Source of the DNA: Tritrichomonas musculus
Taxonomy: Eukaryota > Parabasalia > Tritrichomonadida > Tritrichomonadidae
Assembly (NCBI GenBank): GCA_039105265.1
Contig: JAPFFF010000012.1
Location: 2,356,001 to 2,420,000 of the forward strand
DNA length: 64,000 nt
Direction of reading: 5' to 3'
Shown here: positions 42,001-57,000 of the stretch, one piece after another
How positions within the stretch are numbered: the stretch's first letter is position 1
Layout of the letters: each line of letters begins with the position of its first letter
Notes under the pieces: model-generated
Database searches by the model: none
What the model saw: the letters and a program-made list of their open reading frames with translations, nothing else
What the model was told of the DNA's origin: nothing
Made by a program: the position numbers and the translations under genes

Positions 42001-45000
42001 CGAAGAAAGACAAAGAACTTCGTGACTATCTTCAAACATCGAATGGAGAAGGAAACGAAGAAATCAATGTTGAACATATGAAAGAACGACAAGCAGCACA
42101 TGAACAAACATGTCAACAACTAAATGAAACGAAAGAAGCTCTTGACAACAAATCAAATGAATTAAATGAAACGAAAGAAGCACTTGACAACAAGTCTAAT
42201 GAATTGACCGAGACACAGAAAGAACTTGATAGGACACGTCAACAACTTGAAGCCATTGCAAAGGCATTCAACATCGATCTCTCTAAAGAAGACGGATCAG
42301 ATAACAAAGACAATGGACTCAGTGACGAACAACTCAATCAAATTCTTGAACAAGCGAAGAAAGACAAAGAACTTCGTGACTATCTTCAAACATCGAATGG
42401 AGAAGGAAACGAAGAAATCAATGTTGAACATATGAAAGAACGACAAGCAGCACATGAACAAACATGTCAACAACTAAATGAAACGAAAGAAGCACTTGAC
42501 AACAAATCAAATGAATTAAATGAAACGAAAGAAGCACTTGACAACAAATCAAATGAATTGAATGAAACCAAAGAAGCGCTTGACAACAAATCTAATGAAT
42601 TGACCGAGACACAGAAAGAACTTGATAGGACACGTCAACAACTTGAAGCCATTGCAAAGGCATTCAACATCGATCTCTCTAAAGAAGACGGATCAGATAA
42701 CAAAGACAATGGACTCAGTGACGAACAACTCAATCAAATTCTTGAACAAGCGAAGAAAGACAAAGAACTTCGTGACTATCTTCAAACATCGAATGGAGAA
42801 GGAAACGAAGAAATCAATGTTGAACATATGAAAGAACGACAAGCAGCACATGAACAAACATGTCAACAACTAAATGAAACGAAAGAAGCACTTGACAACA
42901 AATCTAATGAATTAAATGAAACGAAAGAAGCACTTGACAACAAATCTAATGAATTAAATGAAACGAAAGAAGCACTTGACAACAAATCTAATGAGTTGAC
43001 CGAGACACAGAAAGAACTTGATAGGACACGTCAACAACTTGAAGCCATTGCAAAGGCATTCAACATCGATCTCTCTAAAGAAGACGGATCAGATAACAAA
43101 GACAATGGACTCAGTGACGAACAACTCAATCAAATTCTTGAACAAGCGAAGAAAGACAAAGAACTTCGTGACTATCTTCAAACATCGAATGGAGAAGGAA
43201 ACGAAGAAATCAATGTTGAACATATGAAAGAACGACAAGCAGCACATGAACAAACATGTCAACAACTAAATGAAACGAAAGAAGCACTTGACAACAAATC
43301 AAATGAATTAAATGAAACGAAAGAAGCACTTGACAACAAATCAAATGAATTGAATGAAACCAAAGAAGCGCTTGACAACAAATCTAATGAATTGACCGAG
43401 ACACAGAAAGAACTTGATAGGACACGTCAACAACTTGAAGCCATTGCAAAGGCATTCAACATCGATCTCTCTAAAGAAGACGGATCAGATAACAAAGACA
43501 ATGGACTCAGTGACGAACAACTCAATCAAATTCTTGAACAAGCGAAGAAGAACAAAGAATTATCAGAAGCTATTGAACGAACACTTCCAGACAATTCTAA
43601 TGATGGAGAAAGCATCAGCAACAAGATCAATGAACTCAAGACACGATCAGAAGAACTTGACACTAAAACCAAAGAATTAACTGAAACGAAAGAAGCGCTT
43701 GACAACAAATCTAATGAATTAAATGAAACGAAAGAATTGCTTGACAACAAATCTAATGAGTTGACCGAGACACAGAAAGAACTTGATAGGACAATTCAAC
43801 AACTTGAAGCCATTGCAAAAGCGTTCAACATCGATCTCTCTAAAGAAGACGGATCAGATAACAAAGACAATGGACTCAGTGACGAACAACTCAATCAAAT
43901 TCTTGAACAAGCGAAGAAAGACAAAGAACTTCGTGACTATCTTCAAACATCGAATGGAGAAGGAAACGAAGAAATCAATGTTGAACATATGAAAGAACGA
44001 CAAGCAGCACATGAACAAACATGTCAACAACTAAATGAAACGAAAGAAGCTCTTGACAACAAATCAAATGAATTAAATGAAACGAAAGAAGCACTTGACA
44101 ACAAATCTAATGAGTTGACCGAAACACAGAAAGAACTTGATAGGACACGTCAACAACTTGAAGCCATTGCAAAAGCATTCAACATCGATCTCTCTAAAGA
44201 AGACGGATCAGATAACAAAGACAATGGACTCAGTGACGAACAACTCAATCAAATTCTTGAACAAGCGAAGAAAGACAAAGAACTTCGTGACTATCTTCAA
44301 ACATCGAATGGAGAAGGAAACGAAGAAATCAATGTTGAACATATGAAAGAACGACAAGCAGCACATGAACAAACATGTCAACAACTAAATGAAACTAAAG
44401 AAGCACTTGACAACAAATCAAATGAATTAAATGAAACGAAAGAAGCACTTGACAACAAATCTAATGAATTAAATGAAACTAAAGAAGCTCTTGACAACAA
44501 ATCAAATGAATTGAATGAAACCAAAGAAGCGCTTGACAACAAATCTAATGAATTGACCGAGACACAGAAAGAACTTGATAGGACACGTCAACAACTTGAA
44601 GCCATTGCAAAGGCATTCAACATCGATCTCTCTAAAGAAGACGGATCAGATAACAAAGACAATGGACTCAGTGACGAACAACTCAATCAAATTCTTGAAC
44701 AAGCGAAGAAAGACAAAGAACTTCGTGACTATCTTCAAACATCGAATGGAGAAGGAAACGAAGAAATCAATGTTGAACATATGAAAGAACGACAAGCAGC
44801 ACATGAACAAACATGTCAACAACTAAATGAAACGAAAGAAGCTCTTGACAACAAATCAAATGAATTAAATGAAACGAAAGAAGCACTTGACAACAAATCA
44901 AATGAATTACATGAAACGAAAGAAGCACTTGACAACAAATCAAATGAATTGAATGAAACCAAAGAAGCGCTTGACAACAAATCTAATGAATTGACCGAGA

Positions 45001-48000
45001 CACAGAAAGAACTTGATAGGACACGTCAACAACTTGAAGCCATTGCAAAGGCATTCAACATCGATCTCTCTAAAGAAGACGGATCAGATAACAAAGACAA
45101 TGGACTCAGTGACGAACAACTCAATCAAATTCTTGAACAAGCGAAGAAGAACAAAGAATTGTCAGAAGCTATTGAACGAACACTTCCAGACAATTCTAAT
45201 GATGGAGAAAGCATCAGCAACAAGATCAATGAACTCAAGACACGATCAGAAGAACTTGACACTAAAACCAAAGAATTAACTGAAACGAAAGAAGCGCTTG
45301 ACAACAAGTCGAATGAGTTGACCGAGACACAGAAAGCACTTGATAACAAGTCGAATGAATTAAATGAAACGAAAGAAGCGCTTGATAACAAGTCTAATGA
45401 ATTGACCGAGACACAGAAAGAACTTGATAGGACACGTCAGCAACTTGAAGCCATTGCAAAGGCATTCAACATCGATCTCTCTAAAGAAGACGGATCAGAT
45501 AACAAAGACAATGGACTCAGTGACGAACAACTCAATCAAATTCTTGAACAAGCGAAGAAGAACAAAGAATTATCAGAAGCTATTGAACGAACACTTCCAG
45601 ACAATTCTAATGATGGAGAAAGCATCAGCAACAAGATCAATGAACTCAAGACACGATCAGAAGAACTTGACACTAAAACCAAAGAATTAACTGAAACGAA
45701 AGAAGCGCTTGACAACAAATCTAATGAATTAAATGAAACGAAAGAATTGCTTGACAACAAATCTAATGAGTTGACCGAGACACAGAAAGAACTTGATAGG
45801 ACAATTCAACAACTTGAAGCCATTGCAAAAGCGTTCAACATCGATCTCTCTAAAGAAGACGGATCAGATAACAAAGACAATGGACTCAGTGACGAACAAC
45901 TCAATCAAATTCTTGAACAAGCGAAGAAGAACAAAGAATTATCAGAAGCTATTGAACGAACACTTCCAGACAATTCTAATGATGGAGAAAGCATCAGCAA
46001 CAAGATCAATGAACTCAAGACACGATCAGAAGAACTTGACACTAAAACCAAAGAATTAACTGAAACGAAAGAAGCGCTTGACAACAAATCTAATGAATTG
46101 ACCGAGACACAGAAAGAACTTGATAGGACACGTCAACAACTTGAAGCCATTGCAAAGGCATTCAACATCGATCTCTCTAAAGAAGACGGATCAGATAACA
46201 AAGACAATGGACTCAGTGACGAACAACTCAATCAAATTCTTGAACAAGCGAAGAAAGACAAAGAACTTCGTGACTATCTTCAAACATCGAATGGAGAAGG
46301 AAACGAAGAAATCAATGTTGAACATATGAAAGAACGACAAGCAGCACATGAACAAACATGTCAACAACTAAATGAAACGAAAGAAGCTCTTGACAACAAA
46401 TCAAATGAATTAAATGAAACGAAAGAAGCACTTGACAACAAATCTAATGAGTTGACCGAGACACAGAAAGAACTTGATAGGACACGTCAACAACTTGAAG
46501 CCATTGCAAAGGCATTCAACATCGATCTCTCTAAAGAAGACGGATCAGATAACAAAGACAATGGACTCAGTGACGAACAACTCAATCAAATTCTTGAACA
46601 AGCGAAGAAAGACAAAGAACTTCGTGACTATCTTCAAACATCGAATGGAGAAGGAAACGAAGAAATCAATGTTGAACATATGAAAGAACGACAAGCAGCA
46701 CATGAACAAACATGTCAACAACTAAATGAAACGAAAGAAGCTCTTGACAACAAATCAAATGAATTAAATGAAACGAAAGAAGCACTTGACAACAAATCTA
46801 ATGAGTTGACCGAGACACAGAAAGAACTTGATAGGACACGTCAACAACTTGAAGCCATTGCAAAAGCATTCAACATCGATCTCTCTAAAGAAGACGGATC
46901 AGATAACAAAGACAATGGACTCAGTGACGAACAACTCAATCAAATTCTTGAACAAGCGAAGAAAGACAAAGAACTTCGTGACTATCTTCAAACATCGAAT
47001 GGAGAAGGAAACGAAGAAATCAATGTTGAACATATGAAAGAACGACAAGCAGCACATGAACAAACATGTCAACAACTAAATGAAACTAAAGAAGCACTTG
47101 ACAACAAATCAAATGAATTAAATGAAACGAAAGAAGCACTTGACAACAAGTCGAATGAATTGACCGAGACACAGAAAGAACTTGATAGGACACGTCAACA
47201 ACTTGAAGCCATTGCAAAGGCGTTCAACATCGATCTCTCTAAAGAAGACGGATCAGATAACAAAGACAATGGACTCAGTGACGAACAACTCAATCAAATT
47301 CTTGAACAAGCGAAGAAGAACAAAGAATTATCAGAAGCTATTGAACGAACACTTCCAGACAATTCTAATGATGGAGAAAGCATCAGCAACAAGATCAATG
47401 AACTCAAGACACGATCAGAAGAACTTGACACTAAAACCAAAGAATTAACTGAAACGAAAGAAGCGCTTGACAACAAGTCTAATGAATTAAATGAAACGAA
47501 AGAAGCGCTTGACAACAAATCAAATGAATTAAATGAAACGAAAGAAGCTCTTGACAACAAATCAAATGAATTAAATGAAACGAAAGAAGCACTTGACAAC
47601 AACTCTAATGTATTGACCGAGACACAGAAAGAACTTGATAGGACACGTCAACAACTTGAAGCCATTGCAAAGGCATTCAACATCGATCTCTCTAAAGAAG
47701 ACGGATCAGATAACAAAGACAATGGACTCAGTGACGAACAACTCAATCAAATTCTTGAACAAGCGAAGAAGAACAAAGAATTATCAGAAGCTATTGAACG
47801 AACACTTCCAGACAATTCTAATGATGGAGAAAGCATCAGCAACAAGATCAATGAACTCAAGACACGATCAGAAGAACTTGACACTAAAACCAAAGAATTA
47901 ACTGAAACGAAAGAAGCGCTTGACAACAAGTCTAATGAATTAAATGAAACCAAAGAATTGCTTGACAACAAGTCTAATGAATTAAATGAAACGAAAGAAG

Positions 48001-51000
48001 CACTTGACAACAAATCTAATGAATTAAATGAAACGAAAGAAGCACTTGACAACAAATCTAATGAGTTGACCGAAACACAGAAAGAACTTGATAGGACAAT
48101 TCAACAACTTGAAGCCATTGCAAAAGCATTCAACATCGATCTCTCTAAAGAAGACGGATCAGATAACAAAGACAATGGACTCAGTGACGAACAACTCAAT
48201 CAAATTCTTGAACAAGCGAAGAAGAACAAAGAATTATCAGAAGCTATTGAACGAACACTTCCAGACAATTCTAATGATGGAGAAAGCATCAGCAACAAGA
48301 TCAATGAACTCAAGACACGATCAGAAGAACTTGACACTAAAACCAAAGAATTAACTGAAACGAAAGAAGCGCTTGACAACAAGTCTAATGAATTAAATGA
48401 AACCAAAGAATTGCTTGACAACAAGTCTAATGAATTAAATGAAACGAAAGAAGCACTTGACAACAAATCTAATGAATTAAATGAAACGAAAGAAGCACTT
48501 GACAACAAATCTAATGAGTTGACCGAAACACAGAAAGAACTTGATAGGACAAGTCAACAACTTGAAGCCATTGCAAAAGCATTCAACATCGATCTCTCTA
48601 AAGAAGACGGATCAGATAACAAAGACAATGGACTCAGTGACGAACAACTCAATCAAATTCTTGAACAAGCGAAGAAAGACAAAGAACTTCGTGACTATCT
48701 TCAAACATCGAATGGAGAAGGAAACGAAGAAATCAATGTTGAACATATGAAAGAACGACAAGCAGCACATGAACAAACATGTCAACAACTAAATGAAACT
48801 AAAGAAGCACTTGACAACAAATCAAATGAATTAAATGAAACGAAAGAAGCACTTGACAACAAGTCGAATGAATTGACCGAGACACAGAAAGAACTTGATA
48901 GGACACGTCAACAACTTGAAGCCATTGCAAAGGCGTTCAACATCGATCTCTCTAAAGAAGACGGATCAGATAACAAAGACAATGGACTCAGTGACGAACA
49001 ACTCAATCAAATTCTTGAACAAGCGAAGAAGAACAAAGAATTATCAGAAGCTATTGAACGAACACTTCCAGACAATTCTAATGATGGAGAAAGCATCAGC
49101 AACAAGATCAATGAACTCAAGACACGATCAGAAGAACTTGACACTAAAACCAAAGAATTAACTGAAACGAAAGAAGCGCTTGATAACAAATCTAATGAGT
49201 TGACCGAGACACAGAAAGCACTTGATAACAAGTCGAATGAATTAAATGAAACGAAAGAAGCGCTTGATAACAAGTCTAATGTATTGACCGAGACACAGAA
49301 AGAACTTGATAGGACACGTCAGCAACTTGAAGCCATTGCAAAGGCATTCAACATCGATCTCTCTAAAGAAGACGGATCAGATAACAAAGACAATGGACTC
49401 AGTGACGAACAACTCAATCAAATTCTTGAACAAGCGAAGAAGAACAAAGAATTGTCAGAAGCTATTGAACGAACACTTCCAGACAATTCTAATGATGGAG
49501 AAAGCATCAGCAACAAGATCAATGAACTCAAGACACGATCAGAAGAACTTGACACTAAAACCAAAGAATTAACTGAAACGAAAGAAGCGCTTGACAACAA
49601 GTCTAATGAATTAAATGAAACGAAAGAAACTCTTGACAACAAGTCTAATGAATTAAATGAAACCAAAGAATTACTTGATAACAAGTCTAATGAATTGACC
49701 GAGACACAGAAAGAACTTGATAGGACAATTCAACAACTTGAAGCCATTGCAAAAGCGTTCAACATCGATCTCTCTAAAGAAGACGGATCAGATAACAAAG
49801 ACAATGGACTCAGTGACGAACAACTCAATCAAATTCTTGAACAAGCGAAGAAGAACAAAGAATTATCAGAAGCTATTGAACGAACACTTCCAGACAATTC
49901 TAATGATGGAGAAAGCATCAGCAACAAGATCAATGAACTCAAGACACGATCAGAAGAACTTGACACTAAAACCAAAGAATTAACTGAAACGAAAGAAGCG
50001 CTTGACAACAAATCTAATGAATTAAATGAAACGAAAGAATTGCTTGACAACAAATCTAATGAGTTGACCGAGACACAGAAAGAACTTGATAGGACAATTC
50101 AACAACTTGAAGCCATTGCAAAAGCGTTCAACATCGATCTCTCTAAAGAAGACGGATCAGATAACAAAGACAATGGACTCAGTGACGAACAACTCAATCA
50201 AATTCTTGAACAAGCGAAGAAGAACAAAGAATTATCAGAAGCTATTGAACGAACACTTCCAGACAATTCTAATGATGGAGAAAGCATCAGCAACAAGATC
50301 AATGAACTCAAGACACGATCAGAAGAACTTGACACTAAAACCAAAGAATTAACTGAAACGAAAGAAGCGCTTGACAACAAGTCTAATGAATTAAATGAAA
50401 CGAAAGAATTGCTTGACAACAAATCTAATGAGTTGACCGAGACACAGAAAGAACTTGATAGGACACGTCAACAACTTGAAGCCATTGCAAAGGCGTTCAA
50501 CATCGATCTCTCTAAAGAAGACGGATCAGATAACAAAGACAATGGACTCAGTGACGAACAACTCAATCAAATTCTTGAACAAGCGAAGAAGAACAAAGAA
50601 TTATCAGAAGCTATTGAACGAACACTTCCAGACAATTCTAATGATGGAGAAAGCATCAGCAACAAGATCAATGAACTCAAGACACGATCAGAAGAACTTG
50701 ACACTAAAACCAAAGAATTAACTGAAACGAAAGAAGCGCTTGATAACAAATCTAATGAGTTGACCGAGACACAGAAAGCACTTGATAACAAGTCGAATGA
50801 ATTAAATGAAACTAAAGAAGCGCTTGATAACAAGTCTAATGTATTGACCGAGACACAGAAAGAACTTGATAGGACACGTCAGCAACTTGAAGCCATTGCA
50901 AAGGCATTCAACATCGATCTCTCTAAAGAAGACGGATCAGATAACAAAGACAATGGACTCAGTGACGAACAACTCAATCAAATTCTTGAACAAGCGAAGA

Positions 51001-54000
51001 AGAACAAAGAATTATCAGAAGCTATTGAACGAACACTTCCAGACAATTCTAATGATGGAGAAAGCATCAGCAACAAGATCAATGAACTCAAGACACGATC
51101 AGAAGAACTTGACACTAAAACCAAAGAATTAACTGAAACGAAAGAAGCGCTTGACAACAAGTCGAATGAGTTGACCGAGACACAGAAAGCACTTGACAAC
51201 AAATCTAATGAATTAAATGAAACTAAAGAAGCTCTTGACAACAAATCTAATGAATTAAATGAAACTAAAGAAGCTCTTGACAACAAATCTAATGAATTAA
51301 ATGAAACTAAAGAAGCTCTTGACAACAAATCTAATGAATTAAATGAAACGAAAGAAGCTCTTGACAACAAATCTAATGAATTAAATGAAATGAAAGAAGC
51401 TCTTGACAACAAATCTAATGAATTAAATGAAACTAAAGAAGCTCTTGACAACAAATCTAATGAATTAAATGAAATGAAAGAAGCACTTGACAACAAATCT
51501 TATGAATTAAATGAAACCAAAGAATTGCTTGACAACAAATCAAATGAATTAAATGAAACCAAAGAATTACTTGACAACAAATCGAATGAATTAAATGAAA
51601 CTAAAATATTGCTTGACAACAAATCTAATGAATTAAATGAAACCAAAGAAGCACTTGACAACAAGTCTAATGAATTAAATGAAACGAAAGAAGCACTTGA
51701 CAACAAATCTAATGAATTAAATGAAACTAAAAAAGCTCTTGAATACAAGTCTAATGAATTAAATGAAACGAAAGAAGCTCTTGACAACAAGTCTAATGAA
51801 TTAAATGAAACGAAAGAAGCTCTTGACAACAAGTCTTATGAATTAAATGAAACGAAAGAAGCTCTTGACAACAAGTCGAATGAATTGACCGAGACACAGA
51901 AAGAACTTGATAGGACACGTCAACAACTTGAAGCCATTGCAAAGGCGTTCAACATCGATCTCTCTAAAGAAGACGGATCAGATAACAAAGACAATGGACT
52001 CAGTGACGAACAACTCAATCAAATTCTTGAACAAGCGAAGAAGAACAAAGAATTATCAGAAGCTATTGAACGAACACTTCCAGACAATTCTAATGATGGA
52101 GAAAGCATCAGCAACAAGATCAATGAACTCAAGACACGATCAGAAGAACTTGACACTAAAACCAAAGAATTAACTGAAACGAAAGAAGCGCTTGACAACA
52201 AGTCGAATGAGTTGACCGAGACACAGAAAGCACTTGACAACAAATCTAATGAATTAAATGAAATTAAAGAAGCTCTTGACAACAAATCTAATGAATTAAA
52301 TGAAACGAAAGAAGCTCTTGACAACAAATCTAATGAATTAAATGAAACTAAAGAAGCACTTGACAACAAATCTAATGAATTAAATGAAACCAAAGAATTG
52401 CTTGACAACAAATCAAATGAATTAAATGAAACCAAAGAATTGCTTGACAACAAATCTAATGAATTAAATGAAACCAAAGAATTGCTTGACAACAAATCTA
52501 ATGAATTAAATGAAACAAAAGAATTGCTTGACAACAAATCAAATGAATTAAATGAAACCAAAGAATTGCTTGACAACAAATCTAATGAATTAAATGAAAC
52601 CAAAGAATTGCTTGACAACAAATCTAATGAATTAAATGAAACCAAAGAATTGCTTGACAACAAATCAAATGAATTAAATGAAACCAAAGAATTGCTTGAC
52701 AACAAATCTAATGAATTAAATGAAACGAAAGAAGCACTTGACAACAAGTCTTATGAATTAAATGAAACGAAAGAAGCTCTTGACAACAAGTCTAATGAAT
52801 TGACCGAGACACAGAAAGAACTTGATAGGACACGTCAACAACTTGAAGCCATTGCAAAAGCATTCAACATCGATCTCTCTAAAGAAGACGGATCAGATAA
52901 CAAAGACAATGGACTCAGTGACGAACAACTCAATCAAATTCTTGAACAAGCGAAGAAAGACAAAGAACTTCGTGACTATCTTCAAACATCGAATGGAGAA
53001 GGAAACGAAGAAATCAATGTTGAACATATGAAAGAACGACAAGCAGCACATGAACAAACATGTCAACAACTAAATGAAACTAAAGAAGCACTTGACAACA
53101 AATCAAATGAATTAAATGAAACGAAAGAAGCACTTGACAACAAGTCGAATGAATTGACCGAGACACAGAAAGAACTTGATAGGACACGTCAACAACTTGA
53201 AGCCATTGCAAAGGCGTTCAACATCGATCTCTCTAAAGAAGACGGATCAGATAACAAAGACAATGGACTCAGTGACGAACAACTCAATCAAATTCTTGAA
53301 CAAGCGAAGAAGAACAAAGAATTATCAGAAGCTATTGAACGAACACTTCCAGACAATTCTAATGATGGAGAAAGCATCAGCAACAAGATCAATGAACTCA
53401 AGACACGATCAGAAGAACTTGACACTAAAACCAAAGAATTAACTGAAACGAAAGAAGCGCTTGACAACAAATCTAATGAATTAAATGAAACGAAAGAATT
53501 GCTTGACAACAAATCTAATGAGTTGACCGAGACACAGAAAGCACTTGATAACAAGTCGAATGAATTAAATGAAACTAAAGAAACGCTTGACAACAAATCT
53601 AATGAATTAAATGAAATGAAAGAAGCTCTTGACAACAAATCGAATGAATTGACCGAGACACAGAAAGAACTTGATAGGACACGTCAACAACTTGAAGCCA
53701 TTGCAAAGGCGTTCAACATCGATCTCTCTAAAGAAGACGGATCAGATAACAAAGACAATGGACTCAGTGACGAACAACTCAATCAAATTCTTGAACAAGC
53801 GAAGAAAGACAAAGAACTTCGTGACTATCTTCAAACATCGAATGGAGAAGGAAACGAAGAAATCAATGTTGAACATATGAAAGAACGACAAGCAGCACAT
53901 GAACAAACATGTCAACAACTAAATGAAACGAAAGAAGCTCTTGACAACAAATCAAATGAATTAAATGAAACGAAAGAAGCACTTGACAACAAATCTAATG

Positions 54001-57000
54001 AGTTGACCGAGACACAGAAAGAACTTGATAGGACACGTCAACAACTTGAAGCCATTGCAAAGGCATTCAACATCGATCTCTCTAAAGAAGACGGATCAGA
54101 TAACAAAGACAATGGACTCAGTGACGAACAACTCAATCAAATTCTTGAACAAGCGAAGAAAGACAAAGAACTTCGTGACTATCTTCAAACATCGAATGGA
54201 GAAGGAAACGAAGAAATCAATGTTGAACATATGAAAGAACGACAAGCAGCACATGAACAAACATGTCAACAACTAAATGAAACGAAAGAAGCTCTTGACA
54301 ACAAATCAAATGAATTAAATGAAACGAAAGAAGCACTTGACAACAAATCTAATGAGTTGACCGAGACACAGAAAGAACTTGATAGGACACGTCAACAACT
54401 TGAAGCCATTGCAAAGGCATTCAACATCGATCTCTCTAAAGAAGACGGATCAGATAACAAAGACAATGGACTCAGTGACGAACAACTCAATCAAATTCTT
54501 GAACAAGCGAAGAAGAACAAAGAATTGTCAGAAGCTATTGAACGAACACTTCCAGACAATTCTAATGATGGAGAAAGCATCAGCAACAAGATCAATGAAC
54601 TCAAGACACGATCAGAAGAACTTGACACTAAAACCAAAGAATTAACTGAAACGAAAGAAGCGCTTGACAACAAGTCGAATGAGTTGACCGAGACACAGAA
54701 AGCACTTGATAACAAGTCGAATGAATTAAATGAAACGAAAGAAGCGCTTGATAACAAGTCTAATGAATTGACCGAGACACAGAAAGAACTTGATAGGACA
54801 CGTCAACAACTTGAAGCCATTGCAAAGGCATTCAACATCGATCTCTCTAAAGAAGACGGATCAGATAACAAAGACAATGGACTCAGTGACGAACAACTCA
54901 ATCAAATTCTTGAACAAGCGAAGAAAGACAAAGAACTTCGTGACTATCTTCAAACATCGAATGGAGAAGGAAACGAAGAAATCAATGTTGAACATATGAA
55001 AGAACGACAAGCAGCACATGAACAAACATGTCAACAACTAAATGAAACTAAAGAAGCTCTTGACAACAAATCTAATGAATTAAATGAAACGAAAGAAGCA
55101 CTTGACAACAAATCTAATGAATTAAATGAAACGAAAGAAGCACTTGACAACAAATCTAATGAGTTGACCGAGACACAGAAAGAACTTGATAGGACACGTC
55201 AACAACTTGAAGCCATTGCAAAGGCATTCAACATCGATCTCTCTAAAGAAGACGGATCAGATAACAAAGACAATGGACTCAGTGACGAACAACTCAATCA
55301 AATTCTTGAACAAGCGAAGAAGAACAAAGAATTGTCAGAAGCTATTGAACGAACACTTCCAGACAATTCTAATGATGGAGAAAGCATCAGCAACAAGATC
55401 AATGAACTCAAGACACGATCAGAAGAACTTGACACTAAAACCAAAGAATTAACTGAAACGAAAGAAGCGCTTGACAACAAGTCGAATGAGTTGACCGAGA
55501 CACAGAAAGCACTTGACAACAAATCTAATGAATTAAATGAAATTAAAGAAGCTCTTGACAACAAATCTAATGAATTAAATGAAACGAAAGAAGCTCTTGA
55601 CAACAAGTCTAATGAATTAAATGAAACGAAAGAAGCTCTTGACAACAAGTCTAATGAAATAAATAAAACGAAAGAAGCTCTTGACAACAAGTCTAATGAG
55701 TTGACCGAAACTCAGAAAGAACTTCTAAGATCACAAAACCAACTACATGAAATCCTATGTGCATTACACCTAAACGAGAGTAATCCATCTTTCTCACAGC
55801 TTGATGACGAAGAATATACTCAACTTCTCGAAAAAGCAAGAAAGATACAAGAACTCAGCAGTGCAGCATGCGAGTCATTCCCAGAATGCTCAGAGAATCC
55901 AAACGAAATCAAATCATTTGCAAACAATCTTAAATCAAGAGCAATTGAACTTACCGAAGAACAAGAACGTCTTCAATCACAGCTTGAACGAACACGCGGC
56001 CAACTTCGAGGATTCGTTGATATCTATGAACCAAAGGAAAATGAAGAGCCAGAACTTGCTGATGAAGAGTTCAACGCAATTATTGAAAAGGCCAAAAGAG
56101 ACAGAGAACTTTCACAAGCTGTTCAAGATTCTCTTCCTGATCATTGTTCAACAGGCGAAGAAGCAGCCAATGAAATCAAACAGCTTCAAGCAAGCACAGA
56201 GAAATTGAAGCAACAATTAAGAGAGCTCGCTTCTGCTATTGAAGGCTTTGAAGACCCTGAAATAATTGATGAAGATCTCACTGATTCACAGGTTGAAGAA
56301 GTCATCACAAAGGCGAAACAAGCAAATCATATCATTCATGTCGTAGACAAACTTCTTCTTAACTCTAAGAGATCAAACGGAAAAAGAAAATCACACAGAA
56401 AACATAGATCTAACTTAAATGTTGATCCTTCTTATTCCGAAGAAAGCAACGATTACTTGGGATCAAGCTTTACTGACTCATCAAGCAACAATCTTATTCC
56501 TGTTTCTCCTTCTAAACATGAAACTGCTGAGCCAACAACTTCAATTCTAATTGAAGAAGAGGAAGAAGATCGCGAAAGCAATCAACCAAACTCCTCATCA
56601 ACAATTACTGCCAACATCAATAATAATGATAATATTATTAACAATGATAACAATAACAATAATAATTATAATGGTAACAACAATAATGCTAGTAATAATG
56701 ATAATAATGGAGCTAATTTAGCTGATGGATCGACTGATAACCAAGAATATGTTGACGATATAACTTATTCTAACGAAGTTGCTAACAAGATTAATTATTT
56801 GAAGAACAGATCTGCTGAACTTGATTCAGCAAATGAAACAGTTTCTTCTCTTAATTCAGAAATTGATCATCTAAAGCAACAACTTGAAAATCGCACAAAC
56901 GAACTTGTTGATACACAAAAGCAACTAATGAGCCTTTATGATATCATTGAAGTTATCCAAGGAGAGCCAGTCAATCCAGAAGATCTTACACCAGAAATGA

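Noticed and set aside
50978-52747. CRISPR-like array because of regularly spaced identical units
   Set aside because: The units are protein-coding heptad repeats without variable spacers; the organism is a eukaryote.
40258-55690. Many 69-88 codon plus-strand frames and long minus-strand Ser/Leu-rich frames inside the giant gene
   Set aside because: All repeat with the 42-base and 354/327-base units; they stay open only because the unit length is a multiple of three. No independent start signals are seen.
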